DNA of 26,759 nucleotides, from positions 1-26,759 of the forward strand of contig CAICTM010001562.1 of the NCBI GenBank assembly GCA_903772945.1, read 5' to 3'. The translations under genes were made by a program, and so were the position numbers. The notes under the pieces were generated by a model. That model ran no database searches, was not told the origin of the DNA, and worked only from the letters and a program-made list of their open reading frames with translations. The DNA is from Seminavis robusta (Eukaryota > Bacillariophyta > Bacillariophyceae > Naviculales > Naviculaceae). Shown here one piece after another: positions 1 through 9,231 of the stretch. Each line of letters opens with the position of its first letter. Position 1 is the stretch's first letter.

Positions 1-620
1 AAAGCTCTTTTGGTCAAACGCAGTGCCTAGACTCACTATTAGAGCAGTCAGATGTCTATATTAGAGGTGGTGCCAAATGGAGCTATCTCCAAAAATGGCT
101 CCCAGACACGAGGCACTAGCTGGCAACGAGGCTTCCGTAGCTTGCATCGATGAGAAGCAAAGGCCAACCGGATGATAGTTGAAGTGGACCTGAAAACCAT
201 CGCCCTTCTTCAATGTTCGGTGCTCGAAGTTCAAAGGATTGAATCAAGTCAGATCCACGTCAAACAATTCCGGACCAGCTACTGTAGCCGCTACGATGGG
301 GAGGTCTCAAGAATCAAGAAGCAGCTGAGAAACAGAGCATCCTCTGATCATCCAAGAAGCCAATAGAGTAGCAAACTGATTCCTTTACAAGTTCTGGCTG
401 AAAGGGAAAACACGAATGGAAAGAAAAAGCCTGAGAAAATGGCAAATCCAGGCAAAACACGCAAATGCTGGAAAAATGAAAGAGAGAGTGTGCCGGTACT
501 CCCAACAGGCGCTGGCGGTCAAAGTTCCTCTTCATTGAAGTTTGGAGGAGCCACTCGCCACACTGCAGCCAGATGTACGGCCGGTTGGTTAGAGCCCTTT
601 CAAGAAGCACTTTGGCTTGC

Positions 621-773
621 ACTGTTGGTTTGCCTTGAGTGACAGTCATGGGACTTGGATGTCTCGCAGGGCATTTAGGCAATTGGCGTTTTGGCTTCCT
701 TGCATCTGAGATTCATCGACGTCTGGTTGGCTGACGCATCGAGAGGCACTGTTGGTTCCGCCTTGAGCCGCCA
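621..773. repeat. dispersed repeat family, copies A
   Basis: Two related pieces start with ACTGTTGGTT followed by CGCCTTGA or a close variant, at 621 and 748. The first continues into GGACTTGGATG and GCAGGGC. The same order of words recurs at 3275-3325. The phrase GGTTGGCTGAC, then CATCGAGAG, is at 726-744 and again at 3169-3189. The copies are clearly related but diverged, so this is an old interspersed repeat or a fragmented duplication. Its class is unknown; no terminal repeats or target duplications are visible. Confidence 0.6.
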
Positions 774-1098
774 AACAGACACCTTGAGCCACCAAACAAA
801 CAAGTCAACATCTATAACGGTTCCAGCGGAAGGTTCAATCATCTGGTCAGGGGCACGAGGCCCCAGGCGACAGTCCACACAATCGAAGTTTGTGAGATAC
901 AGCTACCATACCATGATGGATTCCCATCCCAGTGGCTCACCGGCTACACACTCCCCCAGGAGGTGTATGTAAAATTGTACTATACGCTATTTTTTGGTGA
1001 GTGAGTGGATTCACCGGGGTATCCTCGGGATTTTGGAGAGAGTTTCACGGGTGCGGATGGAGGAAGTGGGATATGGAAGGGAAACACCTCACCTACCT

Positions 1099-1154
1099 GG
1101 TCTCGAACCGGGTTTGTAACTCTCATTCAGTTTGGTTCTCCAGCCATTGAGCCA
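1099..1154 (-). promoter_or_regulatory. tRNA-like A box and B box pair
   Basis: Read on the minus strand, TGGCTCAATGG (1154-1144) matches an RNA polymerase III A box, and GGTTCGAGACC (1109-1099) is a perfect B box, with 34 nt between them as in tRNA genes. The region does not fold into a proper tRNA: the acceptor ends do not pair, the anticodon stem is incomplete and there is no U33. It may be the head of a tRNA-derived SINE, a dead tRNA gene, or chance. Confidence 0.35.
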
Positions 1155-1309
1155 TTGTCTCATTGCATTGGTGGATTGGTGGATCAATTGTCAGGATTGG
1201 TACTTGGAAGAGCCATTGGTCCTCTTGCATCACGTTGACTTGGAGCTTTTCATAGCACTGGGTAGTTTCTCTGATTGCCTGGAATTTCTCTGCAGCTGCA
1301 TTTCGCCAT

Positions 1310-1375
1310 GAGCCACCAGATTTGGATTTCTTGTGGTTCAGGCATCCGAGATTTCTAGATCCTGGCATGGTTGAC
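1310..1375. repeat. dispersed repeat family, copy B
   Basis: This segment shares GCCACC.GA.TTGGAT, then TTCAGGCATC.GAG, then GGCATGGTTG with 3290-3365, in the same order and at similar spacing. It is part of the same repeat family as the copies at 621-773. It carries no identifiable coding domain. Confidence 0.55.
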
Positions 1376-1732
1376 TTGAACGATTATCAGTGTCCTCCGA
1401 GAGACTACTAGTCGTAGCTACGTCAAGGAATGACAGTATGCTCAATTGAGAGTTGCGCATGGTCTTGATCAAGACCCTGAATTCTGATGAAGCACCCTTC
1501 GGCTTACCAGCAACAGAATCGTTGTCCTTAGTACTTCCAGGTCACCCCTTCGGTCTCTCTGCTGTTCCCACAATTGTTCCCACTCCTCCAGCTTCGTGGC
1601 TGGGAGCTAGACATAATTATCCACACGTCTTACTGCAGTATCCTACAGGGCAAGAAATGAATTGTACTAGCGAGCTAACCATACAGTACTTTTTAAAAAC
1701 TGAGCCATGGAAGAAAGGATCTATTTGGCAAT

Positions 1733-2332
1733 TTATTTGGCCAAAGGCAGGAGAACATTAACATTACCCATGGTTTCATGGACAACAAGTCCGAAGATAC
1801 CCATTTGTGCGGCGCGTCCGTTGTTAAGCTCGATGGATCGCTTCCTCAACTTGGTGGCCTCATCATATCCATTCCAAATGTCTGCGCCAACGCCGTTGGA
1901 AAGATCACCAGGGAATGCGGCGTCGTCTCCCTGTTTCATGACGAACCATTCCAAGAAAGCAATGAAGCCTAGAGTCCAGCACATGTTTGTGGTAACCAAT
2001 TCACTGCCCCAGTTCTCGGGTTTCAGTGCGGCGAGTCCACAAGGGACATCCTCGTGACCAGGTGCTCGGACTCCTGCGTAGGTAGTCAAGTATCCGACAA
2101 CACCCATCATGGCGACACGGCCGTGCTTGATCTCAGCATAACGAAGGAAATTGAACAAAGTGTCGTCTTCAGCTCCAAGCACACCAAAGGGATCAAAGAA
2201 ACCCAAAGGGACCTGAGCTCCAATCTCACTGGCGTACTTGTTGGCGGCAAGGGCAGAGCCAGTGGATGGCTTGGCAGCTGGAGCGAATGCAACAGCACCG
2301 GAGACAAGGCAGGCGAGAATAGCGGTCTTCAT
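1733..2332 (-). CDS. Lhcf: fucoxanthin chlorophyll a/c-binding protein (Lhcf type)
   Basis: This is a 199-residue light-harvesting antenna protein of the thylakoid membrane that binds chlorophyll a, chlorophyll c and fucoxanthin and passes excitation energy to the photosystems. The N-terminus is a short signal peptide ending in VAFAP, the diatom plastid-import motif with Phe at the cleavage site. Helix 1 carries the chlorophyll-binding E..HGRVAMMG motif (about residues 67-77). Helix 2 is the hydrophobic stretch around CWTLGFIAFLEW (about 118-129). Helix 3 carries the matching ELNNGRAAQMGI motif (about 168-179). Length and single-exon structure fit diatom Lhcf genes. The ATG is chosen because the signal peptide begins there. 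The upstream minus-strand leader contains a GGCGGG/CCCGCC stem (2382-2406). Family assignment is firm; assignment to Lhcf rather than another FCP clade is an inference from length and helix-2 wording. Confidence 0.96.
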   Translation of the reverse strand: MKTAILACLVSGAVAFAPAAKPSTGSALAANKYASEIGAQVPLGFFDPFGVLGAEDDTLFNFLRYAEIKHGRVAMMGVVGYLTTYAGVRAPGHEDVPCGLAALKPENWGSELVTTNMCWTLGFIAFLEWFVMKQGDDAAFPGDLSNGVGADIWNGYDEATKLRKRSIELNNGRAAQMGIFGLVVHETMGNVNVLLPLAK

Positions 2333-3168
2333 GGTTATATTGTTTGTTTCGTAGTGTCAAGGAGGAATTGTGACACACGATGGCGGGCCTTGATCTTTGA
2401 CCCGCCCAGGTACTCTCTATTCTTGCCTTTTGTATCCTAATCTCTCCCTACTGCCCCCGTTGAAATCTTTGTGTGTTCAACTTCAGCTTGGAAATTGCCT
2501 CCAGTCGGGACTCAGTCCCGTGATCCGGGATCTGACATCTGGCGCGAGACTCAAATGAGTCACTTTATGACGTTTAGTCGCACAGGAGAACATCTTAGCC
2601 CTCTACGAGTACAGGTAGCCAAAACTGGCTATTAGGTGGGAGCTATGGAGGTCTCAAGAAGGCACTAACAACAGAGAATCCCTCATGCTCCTATGATCTT
2701 CCAATAGATCCGTAGGCCAATAGGCTTAGAACCATTCTTTTATACAAGTACACTACCAAGAAGGGTACAACACTAATGGTTGATGGGTCCACCAGCTACA
2801 TGTACATCATTTTGGATACATCAGTATCCTCTTGGTGAACCGCTTATCGGGTGATAAAACAAGTCCACCAAGCCAGTACAGTGTAGTAATAGCTCCTATT
2901 AGAGGCTGCTCTTGGCAGATGTAGACAAAAGCTATGCTTGAATAGCTTCTATCTTTATCAGTATGCAAAAAGGTCTATTTGTATCTAGCTATGTGTACAT
3001 GGGTTCCCACCAACCTGTCCCTCCCTTTGACAAATCTATGCCGAGGGAGTGGCCACGATCATCGATTTGGGTGCGGTTTCTGCGGATGAGGTCATGCTGA
3101 CCTTTGGGATCGCAGACACGACAGATGGACAACTGGTACTGGTGGTCACACTTCCTCTGTTGCAAGCT

Positions 3169-3365
3169 GGTTGGCTGACCCATCGAGAGACAATTTGACT
3201 TCAACTGTTTCAAATCTAACCATAGAACATAATCCCTCCCGGGAAAGTGTAATTCCTAAGTTAATATTACTTCAACTGTTGGTTCGCCTTGATCCACCGG
3301 ACTTGGATGCCTTGCAGGGCCTTGCGCTTCAGGCATCTGAGTTTTCTTGATGTTGGCATGGTTGT
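3169..3365. repeat. dispersed repeat family, copy C
   Basis: This is the most complete copy of the repeat family. It holds, in order, GGTTGGCTGACC/CATCGAGAGA (3169-3190), ACTGTTGGTTCGCCTTGA (3275-3292), ACTTGGATGCCTTGCAGGGC (3301-3320) and TTCAGGCATCTGAG…GGCATGGTTG. Pieces of this order recur separately at 621-674, 726-773 and 1310-1375, so the parent element is at least about 200 bp long. Confidence 0.55.
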
Positions 3366-3894
3366 CTCCAAGTAAGGATCGCTACTGCTTTGTCTATGTG
3401 CATGAAGATGATGAGTGGAAGATCTCGCACCACCACTCTTCTGTTATGCCTGAATCCGTCTTGGGCCCAGCAAAGGAGGAGGAGCCCGTCGAGGCTTGAT
3501 TGTGATTGTGATTTCCGAGCTGCAGGCAAAAGGCCACGGCCCTAGATCTGTTTGGGCAGCCAGGCTCAAATATGTTTTGCAAATGACACAGAGTGCACAT
3601 TGTGCCGTTTGGACTTGCTGTGTAGACTTGCCCCTTTAAAACAAATGTGGTTGACATTTCATTGGACTGCTTTGCACGGAGAGTTGAAGCTCTCCATCGT
3701 ACCGTAAGAGTGATCAAGCTATCTCTGTGGCTTTCAGGCTCGCTAGCTAGCGTAGGCTTCGGCGGCTTGACTTCAAAACGACTTCCTATTTATTGCCTGC
3801 AATGCTTTAGTTGGTCTGTAGTGCAGGTTGAGTACGTACAGCCCCCACCATCCTCCTCCCCCAAGCAAACCCCCCTCTCCACAACGGCTTTGGG

Positions 3895-4030
3895 TACCGG
3901 TACGTGGTTCGATGTAACGGCATCATTGGAGTGACCCGCCGGCATCGAAAATCTGGCGCGAACAAAGCTTGTTGGAGTTGGTATCATTGTTGTTGTGCTG
4001 ACGTACCGGTATTGGTAGCTACTAGCTAGT
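3895..4030 (+). promoter_or_regulatory. palindrome cluster upstream of coiled-coil gene
   Basis: Within 240 bp of the start at 4136 lie two TACCGGTA palindromes (3895-3902, 4004-4011), an ACTAGCTAGT palindrome (4021-4030) and the word ATCTGGCGCGA (3951-3961), whose complement resembles an E2F site. The clustering suggests promoter elements; no binding factor can be assigned from sequence. Confidence 0.3.
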
Positions 4031-4135
4031 AGTACTCTACTCTTGTCCAGAACCTCTCCTTGTCCTGAGAGACGAGGAAGCGCTTAATAAGCACAGGCGA
4101 GGGGAGAAACGCGGCAGGAATTTTGCTGTTCCACC

Positions 4136-7100
4136 ATGAATGTAGAGAAAGGAAATCTTCCGGTTACCTGCGTGAGCTCCGCGGACAAAGAGAGTATACC
4201 ACCCAAGAATCAGACTGCGCCATTTTCATCTTGTGCAAATTCAGAAGATGCAGGGGTTCCCCTTGCCAGCAATACTGTCAACAACAAGTTCTTTGACGAA
4301 TGGCCAGAATCAGCACCGCCACTTCCCAGGGATGTGCATCCGTCTAAGCTTAAAAAACTCGGCGAAATTAGCCTTGAAGACATCGATGTTTGCCATATTC
4401 TTGAGCAAGTTCAACGAGGAGAGATCGACTACTTTGAAGCTACATCCTTGTTGCAAAAACGAGGTGTCAATCCATATAATTACACATCAAAAAAACATGG
4501 GTGGGCTGTGATGCGTGACAACATCAGACAACTACAAAAGGACTACAGAGCGACTGCCACCAAAAAATTTTGGATGGTCGCCTGTCACTACAGGTACAAA
4601 AAAGACCACCCCGACCACATACCATCCAATTTTCCAGAAACCAAGGAAAGCCTGAAATATTTCCCACATACCTATTATTCATTTGTAGTTATGATACAAG
4701 CAAAAGAGAAAGGTAAGACTTCAATCGCATTGGCCAGGTTGTATCGATTTCATTTTGACAATTGTTTGTGACTGCTTTCTTGTGCAGCTATGCGTCAATC
4801 TGGAGAAACCATCATGACAGTTCCAACATCAACATCAACGATGCCGGAAACGAAGGAGTCAATGATGGTCGAAGAGGGTGAAATCATGGAGGAACTCGCA
4901 ATCCCTGAACAGCCTGACCTCGAAACACAGCTGCCGGTACGAACCCCAGGGACTGAGGCTGCAGGAGCTAAGAAAGGACGAGTTGATTTGCTAGCACAGC
5001 TCTATAGTGATCAAAAGCGAATCGTCCAGAAAGCTCTTTCAGACAAAGCTGATTTTGAAGCAAAGCTACAGGCCGCCATAGCTGAAGCCCATGCTGCCAA
5101 GGTATGGGCCTTGGCTGAGGTCAAAGCCGCCAATGCTGAGGCTGCCGAAGCTGCGAACACAGAAAAAATGCGGCGTCGGCAACAAGTCGAACTTAACGAT
5201 GTGCAGAAACAGCTCGACGCAAACCTCAGTGAACGCACCAGTCTCAATGAAAAACTTCAGACTGCCAAGAGTGCGGTAGCAGCGGCTGAGAAGGAAAGGG
5301 ATGAGCTGAAATTGCAACTACTTTGTGAGCAACAACTTCTCATGGCAGCACTCAATCAACATACCAATCTAAATGAGAAATTTCAGAAAGCTCTTACAGA
5401 CAAGGCTGATTTAGAATCAAAGCTACATGCCGCCAAAGCTGAAGCCCATGCTGCCAAGGCTGAGGCCGCCAACGCTGGGAACATGTATTATTTGCTGGTA
5501 ATGAGACTGCAGGATACTCAACAGCTACTCAAGGAAGCACTTGCTACCAAGGATGAGGGCGAGGCTGCCAAACCTGAGGCTGCCACCGATGGGAACATCA
5601 AACAAGACTTTCAGCTGCGGGATACTCAACAGCTACTCAAGGAATCACTTGCTGACAAGGCCGATCTAGAATCCAAGCTACGAGCCGCCAATGAAAAAGC
5701 AGCCACTGAACGAGACGACGTGCAATCGAAACTTGATGATGCTTTACAGACGCTCCATGGGGCTCTTGCTGATCTGAATGATGCAGAAAGAAAGGTACAT
5801 AGAAGTCAGGCGAGTGCAACAGCTGCTGAAATTGAACGGGATGGACTGCAGTTTCAACTGGATGGTGCTTTGCAGCAACTAAGAGATAGATCTGACATCG
5901 TGACAAAGGCGGCGGCAGCTGATATTGAATTCGATGGACCACAATTCCAACTTAATGATGCACAGCAACAGCTCGACGTAGCTTGCAACGAACGCACCAA
6001 TCTCAATGGAAAACTTCAGACTGCCAAGAGCGCGGCAGCAGCGGCCGAGAAGGAACGTGAAGAGCTGAAGTCACAACTACATTGTGCTCAACAACTTCTC
6101 AAGGCAGCCCTCAATCAACGTACCGATCTCAATGAGAAACTTCAGACTGCCGAGGCTCGTGATGAAGCATCTTTGAAGGAACGAGATGAACTAAAATCAC
6201 AACTAAATGCTACCCAACAAGAGCTGAAGTCCTTGCATTCTGAACTTGCTGGCCTCGAAGAAAAGCTTCAAGTTGCCCAAGCTGATGCAAACGCAACTGG
6301 GATTGAACGAGAACGTTTGGAAGTGAAACTCAGGAATGCCCAACAACAGTTCGAGACAGCACTAGGTGACCAGACTGCCAAGATTGAATCAGAAGGTCTA
6401 CAGAGACAGCTGTCGATTGCCAAACAACAACTACGGGCGGCCTTTTCTGAGAGAAATGACCTGGAAACGAAACTGCAAGACAATCAGACAAGGTTGCAAA
6501 CTGCCTTGGTGGCAGCAAGTCCTATTCTGATGGAGAAACTGCAATCGAAACTTGATGGTGCGCAACAACAACTCAAGATAGCCCGCACCAAAGGGACCGA
6601 GTTAGAAGCGCAGTCTGCTTTGGCCAAGGCTGTCGGGGCTGAGAATGAACGGAATGAGCTTCAGGTGCAACTCAAGGGTGCCCACGAAGAACTCAAAATC
6701 GCACTTGCTCGCCGGATTGACCTAGAAACAAAGCTTGGGGTGGCTCAAAAGAATCGCAACAGCCTTCAATCGCGACTAACACAAACTCAGCAACAACTAA
6801 ACAAGCTTAAGATCACAATGGCTAGCAATCAGCAGGAGAAGCCAGCCAGCGACCAGAGACCAAAACGGAGTGGAGCATCCGAGCGCAGTAAGGGAAATAC
6901 AGCCAATGATTCTGAGTTGGCCCGCAGCAATCAACATTTGAAGGGTACCATTGCAAAACTTCAGGCCAAGTGCCGTTCGAAAGGAGAAGAGCTGCGGAAG
7001 AGCCAAGAAACGCAGGAGTGTTTGGCAGTGCAGCTCGACTCATTGAAGACGGTCAATGCTGGATATGGCGTGATTCAAAAAGCCCTGAAGTGCAGTCAAG

Positions 7101-8411
7101 ATCTAGAAGAACAGCTCAAAAGTGAGTTGAACAATGCATTGCAAGAAAACGGGCGTTTATCAGCGCAGTTGGCAGAGACAAAGAAAGCGTTGGAACTCCA
7201 GGTGTCAAAAAACGTAGCCGCCATGGCCGAACAAGAAATTGAGCGTTTATCAGCGCAGTTGGCAGAGACAAAGAAAGCGTTGGAACTCCAGGAGTCAAAA
7301 AACGTAGCCTCCATGGCCGCCCGTGACATGGCGCTCCGAGACAATCGTCAAGAAGAGGACCATGAACAGCGGTCCGAAAGTCTCCGACGCAAAGCAGTAC
7401 AGCAACCCAGACGTCATGCAAACAAGGAGACTCAGCGACAGAAGCAAAGGGTGGGGATTGAGATGAAGAAAACGGCTGCTGTTGCGGAGGAAGATCAAAA
7501 TAGCGAATCCATGAGTACGGGAGAGCTGGGTTTGGCAAGACAAGGAAGCAGCCCTGCTCCTGACTCCAGTTTGTCCACCAATACAATTGATCCAGATGGT
7601 ATGAAGGCTGTGCAAGGAAGCACTCCCGCTCCTGACTCCTGTTTGTCCACTCATGCAATTGACCCGGATGGTATGAACGCTGTCAAGCAACCCATTTGCA
7701 AGAAGAAAAGAGCCGCTTCTAATGGTATGGCGGAGCGAAGATTGCTGAGTTTCGTACTCTTGCTTTTGTTTTAAGCTGATCTCACCTCGATCTTTTCGAT
7801 CTTTTCGCTCCCATGTGTCATTTTCAAGAAGCAGCAAAAGGAAAACATGACGACAACCCGATGATTACCGACTATCCCCGGTCTAAGAAGGCACGCAAAT
7901 CGCCGCAAGAAGGAGCCTCTGCTCCCCCCAACAACAGGCCTACGGCACAAGTTCGTGTCAAGTGCGAAGATGTGCCACCTTCCGCTGACAGAAGTTCCGT
8001 ATTGCCTTCTGCTGCAATCAAAACCGAAGCAGCAGCAGCACCACCAGCTGCTGTGAAGCTTGATGCTGATGTGATGATGTCTCCTTTCGATTTGTTCGTC
8101 ATGATGATTCTCGTGGTCAAGGGCAAAGTGTGACCCATGAGTTGAAACGAGCGGACATCGAAGGAATGACTGGGGAAGATTTGTGCAAGCTCACGCAACA
8201 GCGCAACTCTGTTTTGGTGGATGAATCAACTTGGAATATGGTGAAGAAAGGCAAGCTGGTGATGTACTTTAAATGGAAGGGAAGTTCCGCGAGGTGGCAA
8301 TTACCCCACGATGCCTTTTTCAAGCTTGATGCATCCAAAATCCTGTCACTTGGTTGTGAACAAAAGCCTCTCACCGTGACGGTTAGCGTTGGGACCAGTC
8401 CCCCGTTCTAG
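4136..8411 (+). CDS. long coiled-coil protein, three exons, frame break near 8070
   Basis: Exons are 4136-4712, 4788-7724 and 7829 onward. Both introns begin GT and end AG and restore frame exactly at the joins. About 1,364 residues result if a two-base discrepancy near 8071 is discounted. Residues 1-192 form a compact N-terminal region (WPESAPPLP, then a charged helical part) that I do not recognise. Roughly residues 250-1040 are almost continuous heptad coiled coil of the QLQ/AKAEA type, with an internal 30-codon duplication (offset 90 bp, from 7154 and 7244). A 24-residue repeat (GSxPAPDSxLST) follows at 7544-7687. A basic SKKAR patch (7882 on) could be a nuclear signal. After 8070 the coding-like frame moves by two bases and ends at 8411 inside a repeat. 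It may be a structural or scaffold protein, but the function is unknown. Intron retention would give stops at 4771 or 7774. Confidence 0.75.
4713..4787 (+). other. intron 1 (75 nt)
   Basis: The donor is AG|GTAAGA and the acceptor TTCTTGTGCAG after a pyrimidine-rich tract. Exon 1 ends one base into a codon, and exon 2 supplies CT to complete an Ala codon directly before the Met at 4790. Removing the intron joins the 211-codon and 994-codon open frames into one. Confidence 0.85.
7725..7828 (+). other. intron 2 (104 nt), tandem acceptor
   Basis: The donor is AATG|GTATGG. The acceptor follows a CTTTTCG-rich pyrimidine tract and ends TTTTCAAG. The join moves reading from the exon-2 frame to the frame open from 7813, completing a Glu codon. 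A second AG three bases later (AAGAAG, ending 7831) is also in frame, so the last residues at the junction could vary by one. Confidence 0.75.
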
Positions 8412-9040
8412 AACCCCCTCTCAGATGGGATCCAGGCTCACGGTTCTGGACTACCGGTAGTTTGTGGTTTTCTTGGGATACTATGCAATTAATCTTTACT
8501 TTTATATGTCGGGCTCACCGCAGTGGCCGGTTAGTGTTGGGACCACTCCCCCATTCTAGAGCCCCCTTTCAGATGTCACTGAACTGGTTGCTGTTGTGAT
8601 CCTGGCTCACCGAACTGGCCTCCTAGTTTACGTATGTTGGTTACTATGCAATTAATGCTTACTTTTGTATGTTCCTCCTGTGTGGCAAGGTGGACGGTGA
8701 CATCATCCGAATGCATGCTAGGACGCTGTCACAGTGATGCCATGATGGGCTACCTGCATCTACAGGCACAAAAATTTCATGAAACAATTCGCCAGTGTCA
8801 TTTTCAACAAAGGCACTTATTACACCTTCCTTCCAGACGAAACGGCCCCATACCGTAGTGCAAGTTGTGATCCAGTTTCACCGTGCTGGCCTACTTGATG
8901 ATTTCCTTTGGTTACTTGCCATCAATCTTTACTTTTGTATGTCGGGCTCACCGTACTGACCAACCGTAGCTAGCTAGATAGTTTCTGTTTTTCTTTGGTT
9001 TTACTATGCAATTAATCATTACTTCTGTTGTATGTCGCTT
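8382..9040 (+). repeat. degenerate tandem repeat at the 3' end of the coiled-coil gene
   Basis: Units contain GGCTCACCG, then GTTAGyGTTGGGACCA, then CCCCCrTTCTAGArCCCCC, and ACTATGCAATTAATCTTTAC with TTTTrTATGTCGGG. The GTTAGyG part is at 8382 and 8530 (offset 148). The CTATGCAATTAAT part is at about 8480, 8643 and 9005, with a diverged version near 8920. The last 10 or so codons of the upstream gene fall inside the first unit, so its present stop codon is probably repeat-derived. Confidence 0.7.
8779..8898 (+). pseudogene. short coding-like fragment (39 codons) within the repeat array
   Basis: From ATG 8779 the frame reads KQFASVIFNKGTYYTFLP and on to a stop at 8898. The amino-acid texture (alternating aromatic and polar residues, no low complexity) is that of real protein, unlike its surroundings. 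The sequence just before it (CTGCATCTACAG) would serve as a splice acceptor, so it may be a terminal exon or a captured exon fragment. Its last codons run into the repeat unit, as in the gene upstream. I do not recognise the family. Confidence 0.3.
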
Positions 9041-9231
9041 CCTTTCGTCTTTTCCTTTTTCTTCATTTATTTCCTAAACATTGAATCATTTCTTCTTTCA
9101 TTCCTTCAAAAACGACAAGCTATGTGTTTTCCTCTCGTTTTCGAGACATCACCCCGTCTACTGTCAGTCAGTCGTTTGTTCGTCGTGCTGCGCCCTTTAC
9201 TTATACACTCGGCTGCTTTGCTTTGCTTCGC

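Larger units (their letters stand above)
1..1732. other. gene-poor flank with decayed repeats
   Basis: I see no convincing intact gene here. Open frames are short and lack recognisable domains. Positions 621-674 and 726-773 hold copies of a dispersed repeat that recurs near 3169-3190 and 3275-3325. Positions 1308-1375 match 3290-3365. Positions 301-370 resemble 2647-2725. On the minus strand, 1123-1368 reads as a hydrophilic, coding-like stretch (rich in W, Q, E) that could be the remnant of a decayed gene. An A-box/B-box pair lies at 1099-1154 (minus) and two palindromes at 1441-1476. Confidence 0.5.
2333..4135. other. intergenic region between divergent Lhcf and coiled-coil genes
   Basis: The first 200-300 bp next to each gene are their divergent promoters. 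The 11-mer ATCTGGCGCGA occurs once near each gene (2537-2547 and 3951-3961). TACCGGTA palindromes sit at 3895-3902 and 4004-4011, and CTAGCTAG-type palindromes at 3743-3750 and 4021-4030. The middle (about 2640-3420) holds diverged repeat copies related to the 0.3-1.4 kb region. The minus-strand frame at 3394-3717 is Cys/His-containing but matches nothing I recognise and is treated as chance or decay. Confidence 0.5.

Noticed and set aside
1075-1165. Functional tRNA gene on the minus strand
   Set aside because: The A and B boxes fit, but the acceptor stem does not pair, the anticodon loop lacks U33 and the stems have mismatches.
1707-2440. Plus-strand frames opposite the Lhcf gene
   Set aside because: They are antisense to a gene with certain identity and have no domain of their own.
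5011-7837. Minus-strand frames opposite the coiled-coil gene (for example 7116-7658, 7295-7837)
   Set aside because: They are antisense shadows of Gln/Ala/Leu-rich coding sequence and cross the well-supported intron 2.
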